In this document: piece by piece, positions 1 to 10,935 of the stretch
Layout of the letters: every line of letters begins with the position of its first letter
Position numbering within the stretch: position 1 is the first letter of the stretch
Assembly: GCF_004193775.1 (NCBI RefSeq)
Contig: NC_041021.1
Coordinates: 14,589,198 to 14,653,197 of the forward strand
Direction of reading: 5' to 3'
Origin: Glycine soja
Taxonomy: Eukaryota > Streptophyta > Magnoliopsida > Fabales > Fabaceae
DNA length: 64,000 nucleotides
Position numbers and translations under genes: made by a program
Notes under the pieces: generated by a model
Database searches by the model: none
Told to the model about the DNA's origin: nothing
The model's input: only the letters and a program-made list of their open reading frames with translations

Positions 1-1233
1 AAGCGATATGTCGTAAGCAAAGAATACCCGCCAGAGATTGCCGACAACGATAAAAGGACATTGAGGAGGTTGGCAGCCGGTTTCTTCATGAGCGGAAGCA
101 CACTGTATAAGAGAAATCACGACATGACACTCCTGCGGTGTGTGGATGCCAAGGAGGCAAATCACATGATCGAGGAAGTCCATGAGGGCTCGTTTGGAAT
201 GCACGCCAACGGGCATGCTATGGCCAGGAAGATCCTAAGAGCAGGTTATTACTGGCTTACCATGGAAAGTGATTGTTGTGTCCATGTGAGGAAGTGCCAC
301 AAATGTCAAGCATTCGCAGATAATGTCAATGCCCCACCACATCCTCTGAATGTCATGTCCGCCCCTTGGCCTTTCTCCATGTGGGGAATAGATGTCATCG
401 GGGCCATCGAGCCCAAGGCCTCGAATGGTCATCGCTTCATCCTCGTAGCGATAGATTATTTCACCAAGTGGGTCAAGGCGGCTTCATATACCAATGTCAC
501 GAGGAATGTGGTGGTCAGGTTCATTAAGAAAGAGATCATCTGCCGATATGGTTTGCCAAGGAAGATTATCACGGACGACGGCACCAACCTGAATAACAAG
601 ATGATGGGGGAAATGTGCGAGGAGTTTAAAATCCAGCATCACAATTCCACACCCTACCGGCCAAAGATGAATGGAGCCGTGGAAGCGGCCAATAAGAATA
701 TCAAAAAGATTATCCAAAAGATGACCGTGTCATACAAGGATTGGCACGAGATGCTCCCCTTCGCGTTGCACGGTTACCGGACTTCAGTGCGAACGTCAAC
801 TGGGGCAACGCCGTTCTCATTGGTATATGGGATGGAGGCTGTGTTACCGTTTGAGGTAGAAGTCCCGTCATTAAGGATCTTGGCAGAATCCGGATTAAAG
901 GAATCAGAGTGGGCTCAAACACGCTATGATCAGCTCAACCTCATTGAGGGTAAGCGCTTAACGGCCATGAGTCATGGGCGCTTATACCAGCAAAGAATGA
1001 AGAGTGCATTCGACAAGAAAGTACGCTTACGCAAGTTCCATGAGGGAGACCTTGTGCTAAAGAAAATGTCCCATGCTGTCAAGGACCATCGAGGGAAATG
1101 GGCCCCGAACTACGAAGGGCCTTTTGTTGTGAAGAGGGCTTTTTCCGGAGGAGCCCTGGTGCTTACCAACATGGATGGCGAAGAGCTACCTTCACCCGTG
1201 AACTCTGATGTCGTCAAACAATATTATGCTTAG
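1..1233 (+). CDS. Integrase domain (C-terminal part of pol), Ogre/Tat-type gypsy element, 5'-partial
   Basis: The frame is open from base 1, so this is the end of a longer pol polyprotein; 410 residues are present up to the TAG at 1231-1233. Numbering from base 1, the zinc-binding HHCC set is His61, His68, Cys99 and Cys102. The catalytic triad is Asp131 (in GIDVIG), Asp192 (in ITDDGTN) and Glu228 (in GAVEAANK), giving the expected D,D(35)E spacing. The C-terminal domain holds the GPF-type motif (WAPNYEGPF, about residues 367-375) and ends KQYYA, typical of the Ogre/Tat lineage. The protein would insert element cDNA into the nuclear genome. I see no stop or frameshift, unlike the other pol gene in the window (17.3-22 kb), so this copy is young or recently constrained. 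Confidence 0.93.
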   Translation, partial: KRYVVSKEYPPEIADNDKRTLRRLAAGFFMSGSTLYKRNHDMTLLRCVDAKEANHMIEEVHEGSFGMHANGHAMARKILRAGYYWLTMESDCCVHVRKCHKCQAFADNVNAPPHPLNVMSAPWPFSMWGIDVIGAIEPKASNGHRFILVAIDYFTKWVKAASYTNVTRNVVVRFIKKEIICRYGLPRKIITDDGTNLNNKMMGEMCEEFKIQHHNSTPYRPKMNGAVEAANKNIKKIIQKMTVSYKDWHEMLPFALHGYRTSVRTSTGATPFSLVYGMEAVLPFEVEVPSLRILAESGLKESEWAQTRYDQLNLIEGKRLTAMSHGRLYQQRMKSAFDKKVRLRKFHEGDLVLKKMSHAVKDHRGKWAPNYEGPFVVKRAFSGGALVLTNMDGEELPSPVNSDVVKQYYA

Positions 1234-2147
1234 AAGCTGGGGCAATTAAGGATGTCGCTGCATGTTCTTTATCTTTATGCGTTTTCTGGATTTCCCCCAG
1301 GGATTTCCTGTCTGTTGTATCTCTCGTTACAATCTTTCAAAGGAATGAACGTGGATTCGAGGCTTTTAGTCCTCACGTTAGTTTCACACCTTGCGTTAAT
1401 CTGTGATCGCCTGAGCCCTTCCGCTCAGTTCATGGGATCCCCCAAGCGCTTAATTAGAATTGAACCTGAACCAACTTTCCCTAAATTTGCTGCGTTTGAA
1501 AACATTCATGCATACGCATACGCATACGCATGTATATTGTTGTGGTAAAACAGGGGCAGGATCACCTTGGGCTACCTTCTGGGGTAGAGACAAAACATGA
1601 ACGGCAGAAACCAATCAAGGTAGGGTAATGACGCGGTCAAGATTGGCCATACCTGGTTGTTTATTACTTGCAGGTACTTAAGGACGGATGCAAGTAGGGA
1701 TGGGGTCACGACCGACCGATCGTTGCCCCTTCTCTGTGCGAAACAAGCAGAGAATGTCGCTGCAAGGCAGCCCCGTATCCTTTGTATTTTGCAGCTTTCT
1801 TTTACTATTTGTTTGTTTTAAAAAGTAAAAAAAATAAGTAATCAACGCCTAATTCTAACCTAAGTAAGTTCAAGTTAGGCAAGATGCTAATCCATGAGAA
1901 GGGAGGGGACATGGTTAATGTTCCCCTCAAAAAAAAAAAAAAAAAAGTGCAGGTTAGCTCGCCTGGGCGAGCCACCCCTGCACCAAATTATAAGAATGAC
2001 GAAAGGGGGGACGTTTTTGCATTCAAAAACTTCCTTTCCCCCCTTTCAAAAGCCATACCCACGGGATTGACGAGTTTGCAGCCCTAGGGTCATCCTTTTT
2101 CGCATTTTTTGATTCCGTTTTGCGTTTTTGTTCATCACCAACAAGAA
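1234..2147 (+). other. Spacer between pol and accessory ORF, with hairpin and poly(A)
   Basis: No coding signal. It holds a short CATACG repeat near 1507-1530, an 18-A tract at 1929-1946, and directly after it a two-part hairpin at 1947-1983: outer arms GTGCAGG/CCTGCAC, inner arms GCTCGCC/GGCGAGC. The inner palindrome is the CTCGCCTGGGCGAG motif that recurs in LTRs of this family (6540, 29648, 29692). The spacer probably serves as the 5' leader of the accessory ORF mRNA; a pyrimidine stretch and AG just upstream of 2148 could be a splice acceptor (inference). Confidence 0.6.
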
Positions 2148-3398
2148 ATGGCCCCGAGGAAGCTTGCCTCAAAGAGGTCCAGGAAGGACAAGGCAGCCGA
2201 AGGAACTAGTTCCGCTCTGGAGTATGATAGTCACCGCTTTAGGAGTGCTGTACACCAGCAGCGCTTCGAGGCCATCAAGGGATGGTCGTTTCTCCGGGAG
2301 CGACGCGTCCAGCTCAGGGACGACGAGTATACTGATTTCCAGGAGGAAATAGGGCGCCGGCGGTGGGCACCACTGGTTACTCCTATGGCCAAGTTTGATC
2401 CAGAAATAGTCCTTGAGTTTTATGCCAATGCTTGGCCAACAGAGGAGGGCGTGCGTGACATGAGATCCTGGGTAAGGGGTCAGTGGATCCCGTTTGATGC
2501 CGACGCTATCGGCCAACTCCTAGGATATCCGTTGGTGTTGGAAGAGGGCCAGGAATGTGAGTATGGCCAGAGGAGGAACCGGTCTGATGGGTTCGATGAG
2601 GAGGCCATCGCCCAGCTGCTATGTATACCGGGGCAGGATTTTGCCCGGACTGCTGCAGGGAGGCGAGTGCGAATCATGCGCACCAACATGACCACCCTGA
2701 CCCAGATATGGATGACGTTGCTCCTCAGCAACATCCTGCTCACCGATCATAATTTCGACCTTCCCATGCCGAAGTGTCAGCTGGTGTACGCCATCCTGAC
2801 ACGGATAAGCATCCATGTGGCTCAGTTGATCGCTGATGCCATCTATATTTTTGCAGGTATGGCGCCCACTAGGCACCCTTTGGACCCAGATAAGTCCAAC
2901 AGGGCCCTGGGATTCCCCGCACTGATCACAGGACTCTGCCAGTCGTTCGGAGTCCCCGTTGCACCTACCAAGGTGATTCGGCCGCCCATCACCCGGGCTT
3001 TTATTGAGAAGTACTGTACCCAGAGACAGGCTCAGGGTGATGCTCCACAGGCCGCAGGCGCGCCACCACCACCTCATCAGGCTGGCCAGGCTGGGGCATT
3101 TGACATGGAGCAGTATTTACGGCATTTGGTTCGCCAGCAGGCGGCCAACCACCGAGCACATGTACGGACCCATGATTGTCTGTACCAGATGAGCCTTAGC
3201 ATGCAGAGCCAGGGCTTCGCTTCTTTTTCATGCCCTACTCCAGACCAGTTCAGGGCAGAGGTTGCATGGCCCGGAGATTGGCCCGAGGCCCAAGCAGGAG
3301 AGGCACCCCCAGGAGCTCCCGGCGATGGAGAAGAGGCCCACGAGGATGAGGAGATGGCCGATTTGCTGGATTTCTTGGGAGGGAGTGGAGATACGTGA
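2148..3398 (+). CDS. Accessory ORF, putative plant transposon protein family (PF20167-like), retroelement-borne
   Basis: A 416-residue intact ORF between pol and the 3' LTR. I place the start at the ATG at 2148 (MAPRKLASKR); the open frame extends upstream only through a non-ATG stretch. The N-terminus is Lys/Arg-rich (KLASKRSRKDK), a plausible nuclear signal. The core (about residues 35-300) resembles the putative plant transposon protein domain, with motifs such as FYANAWP, VRGQWIPFD, LLCIPGQDF and the IMRTNMTTLTQIWM block. A Pro/Ala/Gln linker (about 300-330) and an acidic tail (EEAHEDEEMADLLDFL) follow. Such ORFs are known as additional ORFs of Tat-lineage gypsy elements; their molecular role is unknown to me. 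A decayed copy lies in S at 53430-54160. Family recognition is from memory of conserved wording, not from a search. Confidence 0.8.
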   Translation: MAPRKLASKRSRKDKAAEGTSSALEYDSHRFRSAVHQQRFEAIKGWSFLRERRVQLRDDEYTDFQEEIGRRRWAPLVTPMAKFDPEIVLEFYANAWPTEEGVRDMRSWVRGQWIPFDADAIGQLLGYPLVLEEGQECEYGQRRNRSDGFDEEAIAQLLCIPGQDFARTAAGRRVRIMRTNMTTLTQIWMTLLLSNILLTDHNFDLPMPKCQLVYAILTRISIHVAQLIADAIYIFAGMAPTRHPLDPDKSNRALGFPALITGLCQSFGVPVAPTKVIRPPITRAFIEKYCTQRQAQGDAPQAAGAPPPPHQAGQAGAFDMEQYLRHLVRQQAANHRAHVRTHDCLYQMSLSMQSQGFASFSCPTPDQFRAEVAWPGDWPEAQAGEAPPGAPGDGEEAHEDEEMADLLDFLGGSGDT

Positions 3399-5159
3399 CT
3401 GGGAGATCCCCAGATTCATGTTTTCTTTCATATTTCTTTTGTCATTTTTATTCTATGTTATTGTTTTGACTTGAGAGACTAATGTTTGTTTTTGTTGTTT
3501 CGATTATCATTTGTACAGCGCATACATTTTTGTTTAGATTATTGCGTTAGTGTTTATATATCATTACTATTGATGATGTTTGGAATTCTGGAACCGTGTA
3601 GAGTTCTTCGTTTAGGAACATCGTCCAAAAAATATATGTGTAAAATAAACGAAAAAAATCATGATAAAAATAAAAATAGAAAGGAAGAAAATGAAATGAA
3701 TGAAGTGGAAAAAGAACAAAAAGGAGAAGAAGAAAGCAAGTAAGGAAAAAAGGTAGAAAAAGAGAAAATAAGTTGTCTAGCTAAAAACCAACATGCTTTT
3801 GAAAAGAGATGACTTCCAACTTTTCTTTGAAGAAAAATTCATTGATCATAACCGATTTTTGAAGAGAAAAAAAACGTGTCTACACCTGAAGGGTGAATGC
3901 TGTGAAATTTCCCCGGGCGCCCGAAATGGACCCGGATGAATGCACAAATTGATAAAAGAACATATTTTGGAAACGTTGGGTTGACTAAAATAGAGGAAAT
4001 CAATCCTGAGCCCTAGCATCACATGACCATAAAAATTTGACACTTGAGTGTCCGCATAGGTGCATGCATAACCAGTTTTGCATAAAGTTTCCAAATCATC
4101 ATTTTTGCATTTGTGTCATGGAAATAATATGGGGCACCCCTTTTATCCTTGAGCCAAACCAAACCCCGACATGTATCATGTCTAGCCATTCTACAAACCT
4201 TGAGCCAAAATCCTGACTCACCATAATCCTTACCCTCGGAAGCAAAAAAGAAAAGAAAGGAAATTCCCAATCAAAGAGTGGGAGAAAGCAAAAAAAAGAA
4301 AAGAAAGAAAATTCCCAAGAATGGGAGAAAGAAAAAGAGAAAAGAAGGAAAGAAAGCTCCTGATCAAGGATCGAAAGAAAACAGAAGAAATATGCAGAGA
4401 GGTCTTTGGATCGGACAATATCTGAACAATACATAATTGTCACCAAATGAACAAAAAAAGAAGGAAAGGAAACCACGACCTAAAGTGGTCTTCTCCCTTT
4501 GATTACCAACCAAAATCCCGTGCGCTAGCGACTTTTTTTCTCGCCCCGCACTAAACTAAACAAAAAAAAAACAGAAAAAGAAAAAGCCAGAAAAATCAAA
4601 AGCCAAAAATACACAAAAGCCGAAAAAAAAACCACCAAAAGAACCCATTCCCAAGGGAAGCCCTATTGATCCATGATCACGCATGTAATTTTTGATTTGA
4701 TAGGAAATAATTTGCAAAGTCAAGTCATGACATATCTATGGTTCGGAATTAGGATGAAACACTTACCTGTGCGAGATTGATACACTTTGAGTGGATTTCT
4801 TCTATTTTTGTCGAACCCGGTGTTTCCTCTAAATGGTCATTTAGAAACGAAATGCTAACATCCAAAATCTCATTTATGGTTATGGGGGATCCCATCAGCA
4901 GACTCTCCTTCCCTGGTAGACGCATTGTTTGTCACTCAAAAAGGCATATGCTGCTCTAATCAGTTGGAATATTTATCTCTTTACTAAAGCATGTTTGCAT
5001 TTTAGCGAAGAAAACACCGAGACTTTTTTTCAAGTCTCACAAGCTATCCAGAACTACGTAGGTCTGAGTTCCTCATTGGAGGATACGTAGGAGCAAGAGC
5101 CTTCATTTGTCGGCCGCACCATAATCTTTGTCATACTGACCCTGAGGTCATGTGACGTG
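3399..5159 (+). other. E1 3' non-coding zone upstream of the hairpin array
   Basis: AT- and purine-rich, no credible gene. It matches S 54170-56503 over long stretches, for example the shared block around 3770-3800 and 54790-54815, so it is a conserved part of the element. Near 5041-5100 sits the hairpin module with arms CTACGTA/TACGTAG that also occurs in S (56142, 56394) and in the LTRs (7348, 44919, 45249, 59453). Short ORFs in the A/G-rich parts (about 4250-4470) are low-complexity artefacts. Confidence 0.6.
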
Positions 5160-5909
5160 CACCCTTGTATCATCCAGAGGCGGCGGGCCCGATGATACGC
5201 GGAGATACCTTACGGTTATCCGCACCCTTTTGTCATCCAGAGGCGGCGGGCCCGATGACAAGCAGAGACCAAGTTTGGTCATTCTGCACCCTTGTATCAT
5301 CCAGAGGCGGCGGGCCCGATGATACACGGAGATACCTTACGGTTATTCGCACCCTTTTGTCATCCAGAGGCGGCGGGCCCGATGACAAGCAGAGACCAAG
5401 TTTGGTCATTCTGAACCCTTGTATCATCCAGAGGCGGCGGGCCCGATGATACGCGGAGATACCTTACGGTTATCCGCACCCTTTTGTCATCCAGAGGCGG
5501 CGGGCCCGATGACAAGCAGAGACCAAGTTTGGTCATTCTGCACCCTTGTATCATCCAGAGGCGGCGGGCCCGATGATACGCGGAGATACCTTACGGTTAT
5601 TCGCACCCTTTTGTCATCCAGAGGCGGCGGGCCCGATGACAAGCAGAGACCAAGTTTGGTCATTCTGCACCCTTGTATCATCCAGAGGCGGTGGGCCCGA
5701 TGATACGCGGAGATACCTTACGGTTATTCGCACCCTTTTGTCATCCAGAGGCGGCGGGCCCGATGATACGCGGAGATACCTTACGGTTATCCGCACCCTT
5801 TTGTCATCCAGAGGCGGCGGGCCCGATGACAATCAGAGACCAAGTTTGGTCATTCTGCACCCTTGTATCATCCAGAGGCGGCGGGCCCGATGATACGCGG
5901 AAATACCCG
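5160..5909 (+). repeat. 127-bp tandem array of alternating stem-loops (12 hairpins)
   Basis: Six head-to-tail copies of a 127-bp unit made of two 63-64-bp halves. Each half carries the loop core CAGAGGCGGCGGGCCC, closed by arms GTATCATC/GATGATAC in one half and TGTCATC/GATGACA in the other. Between them lies a second stem, GCGGA...TCCGC or GCAGA...TCTGC, with inner ACC/GGT or GACC/GGTC. One hairpin near 5740-5775 is a hybrid with a left arm of one type and a right arm of the other. All six frames stay partly open, which creates many spurious Pro/Gly-rich ORFs. More unrelated hairpins follow to 6082 (TGCTATC/GATAGCA and TTGTTCC/GGAACAA). Confidence 0.92.
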
Positions 5910-6583
5910 AGTGGTTATCCGTATAAACATTCTTTTGCTATCTGTAAGACAGAACGCTTGATAGCATGCAGAGACTGACATAGTCTTCTGCACCTTTTGT
6001 TCCTCCGGGAACAACAAGTCATTTACATGCGGAAATTTCATGGTCACCCGCGAATCTCGTCAACCGAGAGGAGCGAAATTAGTGTCATACACTAATTTTC
6101 GTCCGGGGACCTTTGCTTGATGACATGCGACCATTCTTTGGTCCTTGTGAGGTGCTTGGCACCCATCATTAGGCAATTTATGAAATTCCAGGACATGCCG
6201 AAAAACCAAAAAAATATTGATGCACAATCCGTAAGTTTCCGTGACACACCGGAAATCAAATGGAAGCATCGTTGCATAATTAAGTGAGGTTCCGTAACAT
6301 TCCGTAAGTCAAAAGGGGGGATGATTATGTAATCCGCAAGGTTCCGTAACATTACGGAAAGAAAACAAGTATCGTTACGAAATTCGTAAGTTTCCGTAAC
6401 TTTACGAAAAAAGAATCACCAAAAAAAACAACAGAGGGGGTGTACTTAGTAAAAATGGGGGTGCAAATAGCACCCAGGCCCACTTGGGCCCTCCAGAATA
6501 TTCCTCCAGAAGGCTGTTGCTTCTGGAGGAAGCAACCTGGCTCGCCTGGGCGAGCTGGGCGGCAACCACCTCCCCTATTTTGC

Positions 6584-6591
6584 TATAAATA
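6584..6591 (+). promoter_or_regulatory. LTR promoter TATA box
   Basis: TATAAATA followed by GGGGAGG, at the same place relative to the LTR end in all family LTRs (29733, 44144, 58680, 63523, and 33692 on the minus strand). It marks the U3/R region of the E1 LTR. Confidence 0.75.
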
Positions 6592-6797
6592 GGGGAGGAA
6601 ATGAAGAAGGAAAGGGTTCAGCCCCTTAGGCACTTCTCTCTCTTTCGAATTTGCTTAGAAAAATTGTTTCCGTGAAGAAAATTTAAGCCGAGGCGCTTCC
6701 GAAACGTTTCCGTAACGTTTTCCGTGAGGAATTTCGCAAAGGTTTCAACCGTTCTTCGACGTTCTTCATTCGTTCTTCATCGTTCTTCGATCTTCAA

Positions 6798-6806
6798 CGG
6801 GTAAGT
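6798..6806 (+). other. Conserved 5' splice-donor-like site in the LTR
   Basis: CGGGTAAGT follows a TTCTTCGTTC-rich tract about 215 bp after the TATA box. The same GGGTAAGT occurs at the matching place in both S LTRs (GT at 44362 and 58898) and in B (63729), with a variant on the minus strand near 33495. A GTAAGT donor kept in transcribed LTR sequence suggests a spliced leader; the acceptor is not identified. Confidence 0.45.
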
Positions 6807-8288
6807 ACCTCGAACCAAGCTTTTCGATTCATTCTATGCACCCATGGTGGTCCACATTGTGTTTCGTGCATTTTTATTCTCGTTTTGTTTACTTTTTATA
6901 CCCCCTGTTGACGTGCTTAAGCCATTTTACTTAAGTCATTTCTCGCTTAACTTAAAAATAAAATCAATTTCCACCGAACGTTTGAATTGTATTATCCGTT
7001 AACTTCGGTTAAAATGAATTCCGACCGTTCGGTCGTGCCGTAACCACGTTGGAAATCAAAAAGAGGTAAAAAATAATATAATAATAAAAAAAACATCTTT
7101 TTAGTAAAATAAAGCGGAAAATCAATCGGACGTTTTCTCTTTGGGATTTCTCATTCTTAATCGAATTGATTAATAACTAAAGTGAAACTAAGGCTAAAAT
7201 CAACTCGCCTAGTCAAGCTCGTCCACAAAAATAGACTTTTGAAGTTTGTCATTTCAATTTCTCACTAAGTAAAATGGATCATTTTCAAGGTCCAACGCCT
7301 TAAAATGATCACCTCTTAAGTAAAAAGAATCACTTGATAAGAAAGAACTACGTAGGTCTGATTTTCTCATCCCAAATTGAGGAATACGTAGGAGCAAAGG
7401 GAAACACCCTTGTCGACCACAAAAAAAGAAAAAATATAAAAAGGGTATAAAGGATATAAGAACATAAAAGGGAACATAAAAATCAAAGTCATGTTTGCAC
7501 ATTCGATTAAAGGCTGCCGTCCCTTGGGACGGACGTGTGGGGTGCTAATACCTTCCCCGTGCGTAAATACAACTCCCGAACCTTTCACTAAAAAGTTCGT
7601 AGATCGCGTCTTTTCCAGTTTTTCCGACGTTTTCCTCGAATAAACGTTGGTGGCGACTCCGCGCGTATTCCTTTCGTGGAACACGCATCCCGCGAGTCTC
7701 GCGTCGCCCTCCCGCCGAAGGGTAGGTTGCGACAACTATGAAATGATGGTTCTTCGGGCATCTCATGTCAATCTCATAATTACATTTGCCATGCATAGCA
7801 TAAGTATGCCCTAGTCATTCATCTCTATGATATGTTGTCGAAGTATTGACAATCAAAATTTCTATTCCTTGGATTATGGGGTTGAACCAAGCACATATTT
7901 TTAAGGAAAGGTTCATCAAGTCAAGGTCAAGTATGGAAGTAACTAGCTTACAAAAGTTGGGGGCAGAAGATGGATTGAGTTACATGCTTCTTTGTCTACT
8001 GCCAACACATGATTGAGCTAAATAACAAAAAATTAAGGACTGTTGACATCCATGTTTTATTTCCAGTTTCACTTTGACAATATGTGACGAACAATGTTGT
8101 TTTAATGAAAATCTGAATTGATTCAACCCTATGTTCTACTGAATGTCCTGTGTAAAATTTGCAATACTTCGACAATGCATTATTCACATACATCCATGCT
8201 TATTTTTCTTTTCACATTGGTGGCATTGCTAATTGCATTCTTTCCTTGAAATCAAAACTGTAATCATTGTAATCAAAAGGAAAGAATA

Positions 8289-9045
8289 CGCTTTACGATG
8301 CCCTTACCGAACGCGTGCCAGAGCTAGAGTAATGAGTGAAATAGAGGAGGTGCAACAGTAGATGATGGTTGACATGGAGACCATGAAAGAGCAAATGACC
8401 ACAATGATGGAAGCCATGATGAGTATGAGGAAAATGATGGAGGTTAACACAACTACGGTAGTTGCTGCAAGTACAGCCACTGAGGTGGACCCGACTCACC
8501 CATCTGGCCTCAATCAAGTAAATCATCCAGCCTCGGATATGGTAGGTCAGGGAGGCAAAGAGTTGGGAAGTACGGGCGGCCCCCATTTTGTGCAGGTTTA
8601 GAACAAGCATTCCTTCCCACCATATGACTTGCCTCCCAACTATACACCACCCAATGTTGCCACACTCCCAATGAGAATGTCGACAACTCCGCACCCATAC
8701 CCATTGAGAGCCAACAACCCCAATCTGATCATGCACATGTCTCTCAACCCATGGGGGAGACACATGAAGCACCCCGAGACCACAATCTAGCCGACTTTGA
8801 ACCTCACCTTGGATATGCCACTGAAGGGCAAGCAGTTGGTGGTGTACCCCTGCCAAACACTTTGAGGGGCCCTCAGTATCGCCCACAACCACAACCCTTG
8901 CATTTTGCGTTGGAAAGACTGCCTCCTGCTATGGTGGAAAGGGGAAAACTTGATCATATAGAGGAAAGGCTGAGGGCTATTGAAGGAGGTGATGATTATG
9001 CTTTTGTTGGCATGGCAGAGTTGTGCCTAGTGCCTGACGTTGTCA
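8289..9045 (+). pseudogene. H1 gag N-terminal remnant, Ogre-like
   Basis: Carries the family's Met-rich coiled segment (METMKEQMTTMMEAMMSMRK), the PTHPSGLNQVNHP stretch and the EERLRAIEGG block, in the order seen in S. An in-frame stop (tag at 8359) and a frame change near 8600-8750 break it. It ends abruptly after ELCLVPDVVI, where S continues into the capsid-like core, so the conserved gag core and zinc-finger region are deleted. Confidence 0.8.
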
Positions 9046-9996
9046 TTTTATCATTCATGTGACCTCATTTTATCATTCTTAAAAGTTATCTTTTTGAAAG
9101 AAAGGTGAGTCATCAAGAACAAGAGTCATTCGACTTAATCTGTCAATTGAAAATCCTTTAAATATTTCTCGTCCTTGAAAATTCATTTTCGAGAACCTGC
9201 ACTATTTCTTTCATTTTTCTTTGCTACAAGGTCATGACAAAAGACAACAATAGATACCTCATAGCCCTACACTGGGGTAATGAGATGCACCATGCATGAG
9301 CCTCAAGCGAACCTAGGGGCAGATTAGAAGTTCTCACCCAGTAGGTCGAAAGCCCAAAAGGGCGGCCTAGAAAAAAATTAGGGTTAATAAAAAAAATAAA
9401 AAAAAAAAACAATCAGGAGTGTGTTTATCAGGGGTTTGGTCCCAAAATCCAAACTACAAAAGTATCCAGTCAAGATTTGAAATGACACACGGCCGTGTTT
9501 CAACATCCCAAACACTAATTTATCCCTTGCGACCCCCTTCGATCCAAACCATATTTGTTTTCTAAAAACAACAAAAACAAAATAAGAACCTTGAGTAGGA
9601 ACCACCGCTAAACCGGCGGGAAGAGCAATGCAAACAACACATGCATGAAGTTGGGCAACAATGAAAGAAAAAAAAAGAAAAAAAATCCGCCAAAGGCGAG
9701 CGAAGAAAAAAGAGAGACAAAAGATCTCCAGATTTTACAAGGCACAAAAGTGCAGTAAGGATTAATGTATAAGACAAAAAGAGTAGAGCCCAACCCAAAG
9801 TTCAAACAAGACTCTCAAGGTTCCTACTCAATATAGCCCTTAAACAATCTTTGAGCCTCCCTGATCTTTTTTTTCATAGCCCTCTTACCCCTGACCATGT
9901 TACAAGCCCAATAAAGCCCATGTGCATCAAGGAATGACTGATTTTGCCTTTAAGTTAGGATTTTGGAATGAAACCCGCACACGCTTGTGATTGTTG

Positions 9997-10046
<50 letters not shown>

Positions 10047-10935
10047 AGAATCCTCGAGGTTTTGCACTTGCACATTTGAGAAGAAAACTCATTCGACCAG
10101 AAGCTCGTGGAAAATGCCCACAGACAATTGTGATAGTAGGGTACATATGATATTAGTCACTCATGCAGACTCCTTAGGATTCCTTTTGAATCCAAGGGTG
10201 ACCTTTGTTGTATAAAATCTTTCAGGATCAGCCCATGTCATCAAGTTTCAGCGGGATCGGCAGACCCTTGGCATCACTCTATGAACTTAAATCAGGAAAA
10301 TTTCACTTGGTCGCATACCAAAGTGTGACAATCCATTGCCATCCTTCAATGGGGCGCATGATCGATCCCAAAGCCTTATGTTTTCTTGCTGTGTAGAATA
10401 ATCAAAGTTTTTAAAAGGAAAGGGGAAAACCCTAGGATCCATATTTCAGTTGATTGATTAAATGTCAAACGGCTCCATTGTCGTCACTCCAAAATTTTCA
10501 AGTGACTAAATCAAACAAAAAATACACTCTGAGGGAGTCCTTGAAGATATTTTCAAAAAGATAGGATGAGGTCTCATGAGTTATCACGACTTTCAAAAAG
10601 AGACAGTCAATCCGTGTTTTCCACAAAAAGAAAAAAAAAGCAAAAAAATCGAATCAAAATCAAAATCAGAAAAACAAGAAATAATGTCATGAGCATTACA
10701 CATTTTTCATGATTCAAAACCTTTTTACATTACTAGCATTTCAAGATGAGAAATGCATGCATCTACATCCCAAACATCATGTTCATATTAGGCTATAAGT
10801 TTTTTCTTTATATACCAAATTCCCAAATCTAATGTCCTATCTTTTGAGTTTACGATGAGAGCCCATCTCAAAGAGTCAACCTCTTGCTTTCTCATAAGGT
10901 TAAGCCCTTTGGTACTAGTACCTATTGGCTTGTTT
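9046..10935 (+). other. H1 post-gag non-coding region
   Basis: Collinear with P 60740-61214 and S 51190-52840: the cattcatgtgacctcatttt start, a cacactggggyaatgag block (about 9268), and the ccattgtcgtcactcc block (about 10477). It includes an (AT)n microsatellite at 9999-10043. No gene is supported; long minus-strand frames near 9600-9800 are A-rich low complexity. Confidence 0.6.
9999..10043. repeat. (AT)n microsatellite
   Basis: About 22 uninterrupted AT dinucleotides inside H1 non-coding DNA. Confidence 0.95.

Larger units (their letters stand above)
1..7734 (+). mobile_element. Element E1: Ogre/Tat-lineage Ty3/gypsy retrotransposon, 3' part
   Basis: The 3' half of a large LTR retrotransposon. 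In order: end of pol (integrase), spacer, intact accessory ORF, long non-coding zone, 127-bp hairpin array and 3' LTR ending GGTTGCGACA at 7734. The 5' LTR, gag, protease and RT lie left of the window. The sequence right after 7734 (actatgaaatgatgg) matches the internal leader of related elements (31576 onward), so E1 is inserted inside H1. The flank ACTAT fits a 5-bp target duplication, but its partner is off the window. With intact integrase and accessory ORF, E1 is the only element here that could have come from an autonomous copy. Confidence 0.85.
6083..7734 (+). mobile_element. 3' LTR of E1 (1652 bp)
   Basis: Opens TGTCATACACTAATTTTCGT and closes GGGTAGGTTGCGACA. The first about 350 bp and the last about 700 bp match the S LTRs closely, but the middle of U3 (about 6430-6570) is different and carries the CTCGCCTGGGCGAG motif instead of the S-type segment. 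TATA box at 6584; conserved GGGTAAGT at about 6800. Unlike S and H1, no polypurine tract precedes it: the LTR head is fused straight onto the hairpin zone (gaaattagtgtcatac). Confidence 0.88.

Noticed and set aside
1929..1946. Poly(A) run as a sign of a processed retrogene or LINE end
   Set aside because: No target duplication or coding sequence around it; it lies in the element's own spacer.
5160..5909. Could the regular repeats be a CRISPR array?
   Set aside because: The 'spacers' are themselves repeated, the DNA is plant retrotransposon sequence, and no cas genes exist.
5165..5978. Series of overlapping ORFs (MYHPEAAGPMIRGDT... and reverse-strand counterparts), also at 56509-57449
   Set aside because: They arise because the 127-bp repeat has open frames; period and palindromes explain all of them, and no coding bias or domain is visible.
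8293..8892. 199-residue minus-strand ORF
   Set aside because: Shadow of the plus-strand gag remnant; the His/Trp/Ser-rich composition matches the reverse of the Met/Gln-rich gag.
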